Shown here: positions 39,401-52,900 of the stretch, in pieces | Position numbering within the stretch: the first letter of the stretch is position 1 | Layout of the letters: every line of letters starts with the position of its first letter | NCBI GenBank assembly: GCA_013400155.1 | Contig: VXBM01000566.1 | Location: 124,001-188,000 of the forward strand | Source: Helopsaltes ochotensis | Taxonomy: Eukaryota > Chordata > Aves > Passeriformes > Locustellidae | Direction of reading: 5' to 3' | Length of the DNA stretch: 64,000 bases | Notes under the pieces: model-generated | What the model was told of the DNA's origin: nothing | Seen by the model: the letters and a program-made list of their open reading frames with translations, nothing else | Databases searched by the model: none | Translations under genes and position numbers: made by a program

Positions 39401-40821
39401 TTTCATAGTTGAAGAAAAGTGTTTCTAATAGCCGCCTTTTCTTTGTATCATTTATACAATTTATTATAGGAAGTGCTTAGTCACTGGTTTTTAAGTATGA
39501 CTTAGCAAGATACTTTCTCTCTGGTCTTATATTGCTCTGGGAGCCTAATGGTTCTCACTACCATGTCAGGTGGCATGATCTAATTTTCTTAAAAAGGGGC
39601 CTTGTGAGATGTGCAATCCAACACAATGTACACTTCAGTATCAAGAAACAGTCTAAATGAAAAATTAATTGCCATTTTTCTTGACAAATAGAAAGCTAAT
39701 TTTGGCTCTCAGTGTTTGAAATGTACCTGTTAGTTTGGATGACTTAGTGATAGTGTCACTAGTACTTAAAACTTCAGTATACATTGGGATTGTTAAAATT
39801 ACATTACTCAGTAACCTCTCAGTCAAAATTGCTTTTCCCCTTCATTTGTGCCATCTAGTATTCTGAAAACTATGGTATAAGAATTGTCTTTAGTTTTAAT
39901 TACACGGATCTGATATATCAACATAATAATGTACTGGATGATGACTTATCTTTTAATTTTGGCCAAGGATGCAGGCTTTCTAGAGAATCCCATAAAAGTT
40001 CCTATTGACTTCAGCTGCATAATTTGGAAACACTAATATATGTATCCACTAATCACACTGGTTTTTTTTTTTTCCCTCTGAGTAACACAAAAGTTCCTGG
40101 ATTTTTTTTCTGTACATAGATGTAAGTAGGGCTGTAAGATCTAGCTTTAGGTAATTGTATTATCCCAGCTTTAAACTGGCAGGCTAGTATTAATCAAGAG
40201 TCAGTTTCACACCAACAGATGAAGTCCTACCGGATTTTTCTGGGACTCTGTTAGCAATCCAAATAAGGATAAAGGATATATTCTTAAGTCATACAGCTGT
40301 GTGAGCAACTGAAATCGATTGGAACCATTATTGAGCTCACTTGGATCCCTAGTCCCACAGATATTTATGGAAACAATTACACAACTGAAGTAGAAAAAAG
40401 CATTAAGAGGGATTATGCTGATATTCTAGTTTCACTGTCTAGGGGTGAAACCACATCTTTTATCCACTCATGAGCAATAAAGCTTGCTCTTCTAGGAAAA
40501 AAAAGAAGTGATCAATATAGAAAATATTTTATTGTATAATGTGTTTAGGTATAAACACATTATATTTGTCATGAAAAAATGCAATAGAAAGCCTAATGAC
40601 TAATTCAATTAGGAAAAAAAAGTCTTGTGATTTATTTCAGGAGGTGGGTCAATTGTTCACCCATTTTAAAATTGTCGATGATTTCTTTTTTGTTCATGCT
40701 AGTCCATTATCCCTCCTGGAATTCTTTACTCAAAGGCTGGTGTTCATTCCTCCTGTTTGCCTGGTCCCACAGTCTGCTGTACTCGGTGCTGCTATTGAGC
40801 TTTCAACAGAAAGCTTTTTTA

Positions 40822-41367
40822 NNNNNNNNNNNNNNNNNNNNNNNNNNNNNNNNNNNNNNNNNNNNNNNNNNNNNNNNNNNNNNNNNNNNNNNNNNNNNNN
40901 NNNNNNNNNNNNNNNNNNNNNNNNNNNNNNNNNNNNNNNNNNNNNNNNNNNNNNNNNNNNNNNNNNNNNNNNNNNNNNNNNNNNNNNNNNNNNNNNNNNN
41001 NNNNNNNNNNNNNNNNNNNNNNNNNNNNNNNNNNNNNNNNNNNNNNNNNNNNNNNNNNNNNNNNNNNNNNNNNNNNNNNNNNNNNNNNNNNNNNNNNNNN
41101 NNNNNNNNNNNNNNNNNNNNNNNNNNNNNNNNNNNNNNNNNNNNNNNNNNNNNNNNNNNNNNNNNNNNNNNNNNNNNNNNNNNNNNNNNNNNNNNNNNNN
41201 NNNNNNNNNNNNNNNNNNNNNNNNNNNNNNNNNNNNNNNNNNNNNNNNNNNNNNNNNNNNNNNNNNNNNNNNNNNNNNNNNNNNNNNNNNNNNNNNNNNN
41301 NNNNNNNNNNNNNNNNNNNNNNNNNNNNNNNNNNNNNNNNNNNNNNNNNNNNNNNNNNNNNNNNNNN
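40822..41367. other. Assembly gap (546 N)
   Basis: Run of N. Right flank is GC-rich with dense CpG, so the missing sequence is probably GC-rich as well. Open frames that cross it are artefacts. Confidence 0.99.
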
Positions 41368-41560
41368 CCTGCACGCACCGCGGCACGTCCGCACCGCAGC
41401 CCTTCTCCACGCGGGAGCCGGCACAACCTCAGGCGTGCGGGTAGCTCGGAGGAGGTTGCCGCAGGGTAATTAACGATACACAGAACGACCGTGCAACTGG
41501 AGATCGTCTGCTGGAGGTCCTGTCCCGCGGTGCGCTGCTGCGTTCAGCAGTGCTTTGCCA
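41368..41560. promoter_or_regulatory. CpG-rich patch beside gap, candidate promoter or 5' UTR exon
   Basis: About 20 CpG dinucleotides in under 200 bases, in a window that is otherwise CpG-poor and AT-rich. Such islands mark vertebrate promoters and are often lost in gaps of bird assemblies. STEAP4 needs a 5' UTR exon somewhere to the right of 11505 on the minus strand, so this is a plausible STEAP4 promoter; a separate divergent or non-coding transcript is the alternative. No canonical minus-strand donor is visible in the flank; a plus-strand CAGG/GTAATT lies near 41465. Confidence 0.45.
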
Positions 41561-44500
41561 AATCCCTTTGTAAACTTTTCAGTCTCCATCTCCACCTTGC
41601 TTCGGATTCGTCTTTGCAACTTCTGTTTAAGGAAGCTGCTACAATACCTTATTTTCTAAATGTGTGGGAAATTTGGCTCCTATTTCTAGCCTAGGCAGGA
41701 GAGTGGTTTCTAACACTTGAACTGTTATCAATTGTTATATAAACGTAGCAGTTCCTGCATGTGAGAAGCATCAAAAGAGAAAAGAATAATAAAGGACATG
41801 TGTGTACCTGTTTTCTTTTGAGAAGAAAAATGTGGATACTTCTGTTGTGATTGATATCAATGCATAATACATAAATATCTGTGGTTGTAAAAGCTGACAA
41901 CCTTGCCTGGAGTGATGAATGTTCAATTTCAGTAGAGATAATATAATAACATATTAGAAACATCCTTTAAAATAATAATGTCTGACTCATTTGGAATGAT
42001 CTGAAAGCCTTAAAGAGGGAACAAATGAGTACTGAAAACCCTACAATGCTTCTGTGTTTGACAGTTACAAATATTTTTTAAAGATCTCAACTAGTTGTTT
42101 GCCTGACAATTCAATTATTCAACTTTGTTCTGGAGAACATCATAACAAAATTTGTCTCTGTACTGACATGGTAGGAAATCTGAAATAAAAGATGCCTTTG
42201 GAATGAACGAAGAATCTACTTGTTAATTTTATTTATGTGATATCAAAGGAAAAACCAGCCAATTCACGTACTCATGTGATATCTCTTTCAGCAGTCTAGC
42301 ACACTAAAATGTAGGATTTCCATCTTTCCATGTTAAGAACTGCCTCTTTTCTGACTGCACAGTAGCTCTTTGCATGAGGTTTGTACTGGAAAAAAATTGA
42401 GAAATTAGCCCTTAAAAATCAAGGAACCCCAAGGAGGACCTGGTTGAAAGCTTCTGGAGGCAAAGAGGTTCCTGTGGTACTGTGGGGCCTGAGCTGGGGC
42501 CCATCCAGCCCAGCCAGGAGATGCACGGCTGCAGCGCTGTGGATGTGGTCAGTGCAGCGTCAGTCCTGCAGGGTTTCCCCCTGCAGACAAACGCCCCTTC
42601 TCCATTCAGGGGGCAGTGAAACCCTGTGTTTCTTAGTCCTTCAATCTCCACTAATAGCATATGAGCCAGAAACAGCACTGATCATACACTTGGAAGACCT
42701 TCACTGAGACAAATTTTCTGTCGGTATAATACATAGCCATCACTCAGGGACCTCCACTAGCTTTCCTAGCAGGAGGTAGTGCACAATCCTTAGTGGTGGC
42801 CATCCCTTGCTCTGAGTCTTGGTAGTCCACTTCTATTCTTCAGGTTCCTGTGGAGAAAACAAATCAATACACTCACTTTGAAACACTTGTCCTCCTGTAC
42901 TTCTTACTGTAAGGCTGGGAGGAACATTGGCACCAGGGTTCAAAATTGTAATTGAAATATGTTAAATTCCTAAGAAGATTTAAATTCTGGTCTTAAGCTC
43001 ACAGATATGAATGGCTTCCTCCAATTCCTTCACTTGCATTTATGTGGGGGGAAAAAAAGAGAAAAAAAAAAGGTGAAAATTGTTCTTGAAGAGATGAGGG
43101 ACTTTTAAGGGAAAAGCCATAGGCCATTGTGGAGAAAATAAAAAGCTCAGATATTAATACACTCTTGATCAGTGCTCAGTCTTATGCTTGAAGACCAGAA
43201 GAGGAAGAAGTCACAATATGGATCAGAGTGAAAGGGAAATCCAGAAGAGAGCAATTATATAGAGGTAACTAGCTGGTGACTGCGAGGAAGAGAGGACACA
43301 TCTGATGCTCAGTGCCCTTCGTGTGCTGTTTGTAGAAGAGCTTGGCTTAACAGAAGCAGCCTCTGCTCTTTGCAGGGGAGCAGGTATGGGCAGGTTTCCA
43401 AGGCAGAATAGACAAAATTAAAGTGTCTGGAAAAACCTACAGTTGTAGAGATAAGGTGTATCTTTCTGGAAACTTCCGTCTTTTGTCTTTGCATGCAAAC
43501 ACACAGACCTCATACTTGACACTCATAACCCAAAGCTTCTCTCTCCTTCTGGATCTCAGCCATGGGTCAGTGTTGTGGAGTGGTACAGCTGACACATTAC
43601 AGGGGGAATAACTAATGAGTTCAGCTGCTGCTGGCATGAACATGGCAACATTTCTTGAGCACTTTTGCACTAGTTTCTGTTTCCTGGTGTTACTCTTTCA
43701 CTCATATCACTCTCTGCAAAGAGGTTTTGTTCTTTGTATGCATATAACTCCATAAGGATAGCATTCTGTGGGCAAAGATGAAAGGATTACAGTGTAGTTG
43801 AGACAGGAGAAAGGAGTAAAAGGAGTGTTTTGAGAAAAATGCCATAGTTCAGTGCAAGTCATTTTCAGGGACTACTCTATTTGCACTGATAATTATATTT
43901 CTTGTGTGTATACCAACAGACAGTACAGAGATAAGCTTAAACAGCCCTCTCCATGAATAGAAGTTGGACTTTAACATTCTACCATATCAGCAATAAATGC
44001 AGAAGCCAAAGACTGCATTTATATTGATTCCTGCCCGAGTACTGGTGAGAGAGCTGCCAGCGGTTGACTTCACACACGCTATCAGCTCTCCCTTTGCTAG
44101 AGGATGGAGCCTGAGATAAAGGCTGAGGAGGAGGAGGAGTGTGGTAAGCAGAAGATGAGCAACGAGTCAAAGAAAATGCTCACGTCTCCACAGATGACGT
44201 TGTGGTGAGTTTGTAGGATTTAGTTCAGCTCTTAAGCACAGCTGACCTTTGTGAGTGGACGTGAGGCAGGGCAGGCGAGGTGGGCTGGACTCCTCTTGGT
44301 GCTGCCGCTGTCCTGCCTGCTGCAGGTGGGTGCCAGAGCTTCAGAGCAGCCGCTTTAGCAAAATTCATAGGTACCCATGGCCTTGCTAATGACCTTCTTT
44401 TCAGCTTTGTGAGACACAGAACTTGCCTGTGATCAGTACTGTACAACAGGGCTCTCCTGTGCAAGGCAGCAGGTCAGCACAGGTCAGGACAAGCAGCAGG

Positions 44501-47349
44501 GAGTAGAGGTCACAAGCCTGGGAGTCTCTGGGCTGTTTCCCCATTGGAACTCTGTGCTGTCTTTGGTGATTGTTAATGTGAATGATGTGCACAGGAAGAT
44601 GAATCACAAAGAATAAAAGACTCGCACATTAGCTGGAAAGAGAGTTTGGTGGTGTATATGAAAGCAGTCTGGGTTTCCCACTAGCCTCCTTGTTTTGCGA
44701 ATGCAAATTATTCTTTATAAATCCTTTGCTGCACCACATAAGGACAAGGGTAATTGTATTTTTTTCCTTCAACTGATTGCTCATCATTATAGCAAAAAAA
44801 GCGTGGGATTTCTTAGAAGGAAATCCAGTCCCACTAATTCTTTCCCTGATTGTGTTAGTACGTTCTTTATTCAGGCTTTTGTCAGAAACACAGTTTTATT
44901 ACTTCAAATATTACTACACCCTCTCACTATTAGTCTTTTATGACATTATCTTTGTTTTGATGACGGTTGTCATTATGTATCAATTTGAAGAGATCCTCAA
45001 GGAACATCATGCTCAGGTTGTTTTCTCTCATCACAGTGGGCAGCTGCTTTTCTGTTCTGTTTTCTGGTAAGGTGCCATTTCTTTCAGTCACAAGGGTGTA
45101 TTTTTGCTAGTGCAGATAATGAGTGCAAGATTAACTCACAAGGCAGGCACTTGCTGAGAAGCTTAGCATTAGCTCATGGAATAGGAAACCAAACACTGTA
45201 ACTGCCTATCCTGAAATTAAATGAACTTCCATTTTCGTGGGAGCAAAAGAGCCATGAATTGTCTTGAGAAATATACATTCACATCCGAATAAATTTATAA
45301 TTTTTGTAATAAGTATACCATGTTTCTGTGCATATGAAGAATCTTTTTAATACAAATAATATAAATATAAATATACAAAAACCTTCTCAAATTTTACTGA
45401 CAATTTTGAGGTCTCAGGACATGTGGCATCTCAGTGTTCCTCAGAAAAAGCAGCTGATTTTCAGGAAACAAGGCAAACTGAACAGTCTTGTGCCTAGTTT
45501 TCAGAAAATTCCACCTCCACACTGGGAGCCAAGCATCTGATAATCTCTAAAGGAAGCAAATTAATTAACCTGAAAAAAAATAGAGAGGTTAAAGGCTGAA
45601 CTTTTTAAACAAGATAGCCTCAACCTACAATATTGTACAGCAGATTTGCAGAGTTTTTAGAAAAAATTTATGAATAGGAATAGATAGTATATTTATATGA
45701 GTTCAGATAAAATTATTATTGCTATTATTTCTCTAAGGCATCTGGTTCTGCAGTTATAAGAGACTGGAATTTTCAGAGACTGGAAAAAGGAAGACCTGTT
45801 GTGTCATCAGATTTGATACTGTTTTTAATCTTTTATCTTGTTCTCTCTATTTAGAGAAAGAAAACAGCAAAAAGGAGATTTCAGGTTATCCTCACTAGCC
45901 AAAGTTAACTGAGAGCTGGCTCAGGGCCACAAGTGCATATGCCCACAGAGGAAATCCAAACTAGGATATGGATGCTAAGGCAAGATCTATCCCATCTTCT
46001 GAGACTGTGGCAATCACAGGCTGAGGAAGGGCAGCTTTGGGTAACCCAAATCAGTGTCCATCCCCCTCCTACTCCTCTGGGCTGCAAACTATGAGGTTAC
46101 AGTCATCGATTTCCACTAACACAATTCTCTGCTGGGAGAGACAAATGTGTCTCAAAGAGGTTGAGCCACACCTGCAGATGGTAGTTTAATTTCTAGCTGC
46201 CGCAGCATATTGGTCAGGATGTCCACCACGGCATGGGCAGAGAGCCTCTCTGGTGCAGCCCATGGTGGCCTTGCAACCACTCTGGTTCCCAGGATAGGGG
46301 AGATGAGTTCTTAGTGCTCCCAGAACTCTGAATGCAGCACAAAGTGCAGGAAATGACTGGGTTTTGTTTAGACACATACTGGCAATGGACTAACTCCTGC
46401 TTCCAAAAGACTTTATGAATTTTACATTGGAAGAATTGTTGGATAATGCACACAGATGCTGTTGGGAGCTTGGTGGAAACATCAACATCCAATGTAGCAC
46501 TGTCCAAGTGAAAACAGATGTGATTTGCTTGATATTTTTCTGAGTTTTTGTTGGTTCTTCCCATCTCCTGTATTTGTGTTAACTGAAGTCATGCTGACCT
46601 GCTTTCTTGAGGCTTAAATGCTTATATAAGACAGATGCCAAGGCTTTAGGATAATTACAATACTAATTACTACTTTTGACATATATTTCTAGTGATTAGG
46701 ACTGTTTCCAGAATGCCTTTGATGCAGTTTTGCAAGGGCACTGAGCTGAGATTTTATTTTTCATATTATTTTTCAATGCTGACGTTTGCTTGTTCTGTTC
46801 TTTTAGATGTAGGAATATGACAGCAGACAGTAAATCAAATTCAGCTATAGATTTTCTATGCAATAGGAGGCACAAAGTAAACCAAGCAATAGATTTTTGC
46901 TACAGGGAAAAGATATTTCTGTTTTCCTCAGTAGTTTTGCTATGCAATACTCTTATTTAATTTACTCTTCTTGTATCCTTAAAAACAGGACAAGAATCAC
47001 CTAAAGGTAAAAGTTGAGAATCATTACTAAACATAACCTCGCATCTCTTTCTAGTCTGCAGCCGTAACCTGCTTGTCAGTAGTTCTTTCATGTCTTTTTT
47101 ACTTTTGCTCTCTTTATTAAGGAGAGACTTTGCACACATGAACTGTACTTGTCCCGTGGGGAGAGGCTGAAAGACTGGCACTGGTTCAGCTGGGAGACCA
47201 GACAACTTCAGCAGGAACAAAACTCCCCCAGACCAGACAGGGAGGTTTTGAAAACACATCATGGGGATGTGTGGTGGGAAGGTATGGGGTAGTGTAAACT
47301 GAACAACCATGTCCAGACTGGATGCAGTGAGAAGCTTGTTCTCCATGGG
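41561..47349. other. Non-coding stretch
   Basis: No exon or repeat family recognised. Slightly GC-richer patches at about 42420-42620 and 44230-44340 have no convincing reading frame. Short A-rich and T-rich runs occur near 43050. Confidence 0.55.
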
Positions 47350-47524
47350 GACAGTGGAGCTGTGGAAGAGTTTGACAGCTTAAGTGCTATCTCTGTCCTT
47401 GCAGGTTTTCAAGACCTTACTAGACAATATTCTAAGAAAGTTCTTCTGATCTCATCTTTATCCTTCCTTGAGCTGGAGGGTGGACCAGAGACTTCTGGGG
47501 CTGGTCCACCCTGAATTACCTGTG
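47350..47524 (+). mobile_element. CR1-type LINE 3' end fragment (plus orientation)
   Basis: Decayed copy resembling the 3' end of avian CR1 retrotransposons: GCTGTGGAAGAG, TCCTTGCAGGTTTTCAAGAC, CTTCTGATCTCAT, GAGCTGGAGGGTGGACCAGA and GTCCACCCTGAATTA occur in the order found in CR1 3' ends. The terminal ATTCTATGA-type repeats are degraded. The 5' truncation point is unclear and may lie up to 200 bases further left. Identification is from memory of the family. Confidence 0.75.
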
Positions 47525-48685
47525 AGAAGTACTTGATTCCTGTTCAGAGCTCTGATATATCAGGAAAGTTGGAGAAGTATTGGGAAATCAAGGGGTCAAG
47601 ACAGATGGAGAGCATGTGGTGAATGCAAGGCTGGCTGTTTGTTTAAAACTGTTTTTTGTAATGGACTTGATTCATCTTACTGCTTTGAACAGCATTGATC
47701 CTTACAATATTTATTCCTCTGTAGGACTTCATAGGCAGGTGAATATGGAGTGCCAGATGCAACACAGTTTCTAGTGGAGCTGGGTAGAAAAGCAACAGAC
47801 TGTCCATTGCTTTTCTTTTGTGAATAAGTAATGGGTTTTGAATGCTTAACTTTTTTCCTAATGAGTCTCATGCAAGAACGTTTCTTGTCCTTTACAAATA
47901 GTGATGAAACCCATGGCCTAATTGCAACCAGATCTGTTGGAGCATCCTAGTGAAAGGCTATCTTTAAAGCCTCCATCCCACTATTCTTCTCATTATTTTG
48001 CTTTGTTCTGGACACGAAGGTGAGTGGGAGCCTCAGTGATATGCCACCTCTAGATGGCATAATGATACTATAAAATGTTCAAGATTTTTTTATATATATA
48101 TTAAGCAATCATTAAACTATAGCCATAGTAAGGACATATTCCAAAGACCAACTGTCAGGACCCCTACTGGATGGTACTGATTCCTAGCACACCTGGGGTG
48201 GTCATGGTGCTCATACTCAATATGACTTTAAAGACCCAAAAGAAAATAACTGGAAATATAGCGTAGACACATTTTCAAATATTACTTATTAATTCATTTT
48301 TCAAGTCCTAAGAGGGAATTATCTCATAATTTATGAAAGCATCAATTCATCATTCTGTTTTTGTAGCAGTCGTGTTTGCATTGCAAGAATGCAAAATAAG
48401 GCTGTTTTTGCTAACTTCTGACACCATTTTCATTCTCTAGATCAACTCACGTTTGAAGAAAAATAAGATGTAACAATATCTGTGCATGCTGGTCATGTAG
48501 GTTCTAGCATGTCTGCAAATAAACATTAAGAGGCTCACAGAAAATTATTTACACTTCACTAAGTGTATGAAACTCCTTACAAACTTCAGTGGGAGATGTG
48601 CACATGTGTTTGACTGCATTCTTAAATTTTGCTTGTGGGCATGAAAGAAGCCCAAATGATAATTTTAAAGATTAAAAAAAATCAG

Positions 48686-48755
48686 TGGGTTTTTGTTCTG
48701 TAGTTTGTTTTTGGTTTTGGGCTGGGTTGGTTTTGTTTTTGCTTTTTATTTTTCC
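48686..48755. repeat. T/G-rich low-complexity tract
   Basis: Irregular GTTTT/GGTTTT units over about 70 bases. Confidence 0.75.
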
Positions 48756-49829
48756 ATATTGAATTATTTTTCTGGATGGTGCTTTCTCTGAGCTCATCAG
48801 TTTATAGCTGTCAAAGTATGCCCCAAATGCCAAATCTCAAGTACTCTTCACTTTTGAACCATCACTGAAATGAGCTCCATAATAAGAATTTGCACTTGCT
48901 CAGGAGATCCCCTGCGGTTCTCTGCTCTGAAAACCAACAAAAACAAGACTGAGATAGGTAGATAAAGTATATTATTTGACAGAGCAAACCCCGTGCTAGT
49001 GAGAAGTTGCTTATGGAAGCAGCCGAAGAAATGAAAAGTAATTATGTACTGCAGAAGGAGGAATAGTTCTGAAAATAACTTTCTGCTCTGCAGTCTCCTG
49101 TGACACTAGACAGCCTCCTTGGGTCCTGTCATGTTTTGCAGAAGCCACTCTACATCTGCTCCAGCATTTAGATTGGCACTTTTAAAACCAGATCTGCCAG
49201 GCTGGAGATGAGATGCCTGGTTTTGCAGACCACTCAGTTCCTGTATCCCAGGAGCCACTGCTCCTTACACCATCAGATGACTTTGAAGAAGAGAAGCAAT
49301 TCCCAGAAATGCTTAAAACTGTGGTGCACTGACTGAAAATGAGCTTATAACTTCTGCAGTAGTTAAAAATCTTGGTCTGCTTTGTAGGAAAAGTGATGAG
49401 ATGATCCCTGTGGCTTGTGTACCACAGTTTCCATAATTCCCTTTCTACATTACCCAGTAAACAAATACTAAAGTGCAAGTCAAAATTGGGAAAGTTGTGA
49501 AATTCTAGATTGAAGGTTTTCTTTGCAAAATAAATTTAGCTACTTTGGATTTATGCAGCGTGTTACTGCCTTGAACCACCTGCTCCTTTCTCCAACGGGA
49601 GCCTTTGTTCATTCCATGTACAGATGACTATGGAATATGTCTTTTAACTTTCTAGAATAGGATTTTTAATGCCCAATCAAATAACTAACAAAACCAAAAA
49701 CCCCCACCAAACTGAGTACACAGAAATTCAGTCATACAATGTGTGTGGACTTATTCCTACAGTCTGCCAACATGAATGCATCCTCATTTGTCTTCTAGCC
49801 ATTTTAAAATCCATTAATATTCTGAGTGC

Positions 49830-49980
49830 CTCGGTGATGGCAGACCCTCGCAAGGCATAATCATGCGATGCAGCTCCCAGTCGCTCGCTCAGCTCACACT
49901 TATGTGATGGATCTCAGATGACTGGCCCTCAGGATAGGCCCATATGGCGCGGTATGACACGCTGTCTGTTTTTTCCAGCC
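49830..49980. promoter_or_regulatory. Candidate conserved non-coding element
   Basis: Eight CpG in about 130 bases inside CpG-poor DNA, including GTCGCTCGCTC and ATGGCGCGGTATGACACGCT. Methylated neutral DNA normally loses CpG, so retention hints at constraint. A good plus-strand acceptor (CTGTCTGTTTTTTCCAG) closes the segment at 49978. No protein product recognised; function is inference. Confidence 0.3.
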
Positions 49981-52900
49981 TGGCTGAGAGAAACAGTTCA
50001 GAAGAGGAATTGTAAGAAAGAAATTCAGAACAAGTGTCTCTGGTTCTGGGGTTCAGAGGAGCATTCTGTGCTGCATGTCTTGCTCTGCCCCCTCCTCCCA
50101 ACAGTGCAGGATCCTGCCCTGGTCCCATCATCACTCTACCTCCAACCTATTTGCTGTCACCTCACCTGGCCTCCAGTCCCCTGTTTCTGAACCTTCTCTG
50201 TTTTATTTGCTCTCTCTCGAAGCCCAGCTATTTCTTCCACTCTGCAAATAGATTATCTTTATTTTCTTTCCCTGGATGCTTTCCCTGTTCTTCCCTTTTC
50301 CCAAATAGATTTCTCTGTGCTATGGAGTCTTGGTTACCTCTTCTCTGAAGTGCATGGAAGGTGTCTCAGGGAGCACAGAGAGTAGCACCCTTAACACCCT
50401 GAGTCCTCAGCGCCTCCTGAGATTGTCTTCACTCTTTACTCAGGACCTTCATAATTTTATGTTGAATAAAATTTGCTTTGAATCCTTGTAGTTTTGGTTG
50501 ACCTTTGAGTTCTCACCGGAACAATGGCATTTCCAACACCTCAGTAGCCCCTGTCATGTTGATTTTCAAAACCTTCATTCAAGATCTTAACAACAAAACA
50601 GATGAGAGTAATGTATGGCCCAAGTGTTATATATTTTCCTCATGCTCATGGGACTGGTGGGAATATTCTTGTGGTCAGATCTGTAAACCTAAAGGTTTAA
50701 TGGCCTTATCATACCTAATCATGCCTGTTACTCAGTAGTAGTTAATGGTACAAGCTTTGGTTGCTGCAGTGGCAATGGAAACTTGTTGAGGAGGTGATTT
50801 CTCAGACCACTTGAAGCCAATTGCACTCACCTCCACGGCAATGCCCTTGTTCTGGGAACAGAGAAAAACATTTGATCTGAAATTTTAACTTAACAGGTGT
50901 CTGGGTCAGAAAACCTCCGACACAATAGCAAAATTATAAGAAACTGCATCTGCAGCCTGATAAAAGACCTTAACTGCAGGCATTGCCCACATTACAGCTT
51001 ATATTTTGCATCCCTAACCTTCCTGTGCAGCTTCACTGGATACCATGTTCAGTGTTTGGTGCCTACAACTACCATGTAGTTGTGGTGTGGGCTGTGAAAA
51101 GCTGCTCGGCTCAGCTGCAGTGGTGGCAGAGATTTCTGTAGTGCTCTCTATGAAGGTTTGTGTATGTATAGAGGTTTTTGCAATTTGAAAGCACTTTAGG
51201 TCCCCGAGCCTGGGCAAAGCTCAGTTAAGGATGTCAAAATTCAGGTTTTGTAATAGCACCTAAGAAATGGCAAATCATTCATACTGTTTAGCTAATGCAT
51301 CCGGTTCTGCTGCTGCTGGGAATGTAAAAAGTTACAAAAGCAGCCAAAACAATAACACAGTGTTTCCTACTAAGAATAACATAGATTGAAGTAGTGATTT
51401 TCTTGTTCAGGGAGTCACACTGTAGCATGTTGTCAATAGTAATATATTGGCCTGCATGGTACTCTAAGCAGATTCAGCACTAATGTTAGAAAGGGCAGAA
51501 AAGCATGTGGAGGAGAAATGTGACTGTTGTTTCCTTCTCCCTTATTTATAAGGGAATATTATGGGATTCTCTTTATATTTCTGTGAATATGCATGCTGGT
51601 TTAGCTTTCTAAAGTAGCTGTGAACTCATGCCTAAAAACCACTGCTGTATGTATTTTTCCCTGATTTATATTTTAAATATCTTGGTTTCTCTTAAAGTCT
51701 CATATGACTTGAAAACTTTCATATTTAATAAGATGGGTTTGCAGCTACTGCTGGCTTTTGAATGCATGGATTTGTACAGCTTCCAGAGGAGCAGCTTAGT
51801 GCACCAGAGACAGTGTGGAACTGGGAATGGATGTCCATCTGCCAATCACACTCCAGGCTTGAAGTTGGGAATTCCTTTTTGTAGAAAAATTTCTTCATTA
51901 TCCAGTCTCTTAGAGAATTATAAGGTCATAGTCTTGTGATATCTAATACCACGAGACTACATTTTTTCAGGCAGGAGGAAAAATTATAGGCCCTGGAATG
52001 GATTCCAACCTCCATTCACAATAATTAGTTAAAATAAATTATTTGCTTCAACATGGATTTCCGCTAGCGTAAATTAGGTCTGACTCTGGCTATATTTCTT
52101 TTGAGCAGAGTCTGCAGATTGCTAGAGCCTAAAAATTATGATATCTCTCTGGGTTTTTTTGTGATGATCTCTCTGTAATTTTCTTTAGTTGAGGGACATC
52201 TGGTATCTTCTCAGTGTATTAGTGATTCTTGTAGCAATGTTTAAATCAAGGGGAATTTGAGTGGAGAATGTGCTTTGACTACATGCACCACCTCCTTAAT
52301 TCCTTAAAAAAATCCTATATCCTCATCCATATTTATTATGGACATCTTTATTATGGCAAATGTAAATCTCTTTTCTTCATAAGATTTTCATCTCACATTA
52401 CTTATTTTCATGAAAAAAAAACCAGAAACAAAAGGGGCACATGATATTTTTCTTCACTAACTCACTCACTAAATTCCTAAGGCAGCTATTTCACTTCATT
52501 TGGACAGCACCCCCCCATACTGATCGTTCGAACAAGCCTGCACCAAAATCATAATCTTAGTGCTCTCTCTTCCTCCCCTTCAGCTAGAAATGCCTGAACA
52601 GACTAGGGGCTTGTTAATTTGGATATGAATTTTATGTCATATTTTAATTTTGCCCCACTGGAGGTCAAGGCATTAACCGGACACTCCACAATATCAGCTC
52701 CATGAAATGTCAGAACATTTACTGCAGCTGATGGGAGTTGTGAAGTCTGTTTGCATTCTGTCTGTGCAGATTTCTCTGGTCCCCACAGTCTTCCTCCAAA
52801 CTGCTGTTCTGCAGAACAGCCTGGTAATGTCACCTGCACCCCTTTTTGCCACTTTTTCCATAATGGGGGGTTGAGTAAACTATTTAACCTGCCTGGAGTT

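Larger units (their letters stand above)
11506..40821. other. Long non-coding stretch: STEAP4 5' intron or upstream DNA
   Basis: About 29 kb without a recognisable coding exon. Because the first coding exon begins at a splice acceptor, at least the proximal part must be intron 1 of STEAP4. Where the 5' UTR exon lies is unknown; the CpG-rich patch at 41368-41560 is the best candidate. Contents are AT-rich unique sequence, short homopolymers and the items listed separately. The longest open frames (about 175 codons at 23058-23582 plus strand and 27078-27605 minus strand) match nothing I recognise. Confidence 0.6.

Noticed and set aside
40596..41469. Open frames of 200-280 codons
   Set aside because: They consist mostly of unknown residues translated from the N gap.
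41368..41560. First exon of ZNF804B
   Set aside because: ZNF804B is the expected next gene in this region of vertebrate genomes, but its characteristic N-terminal coding sequence is not visible in the flank and the gene usually lies much further away.
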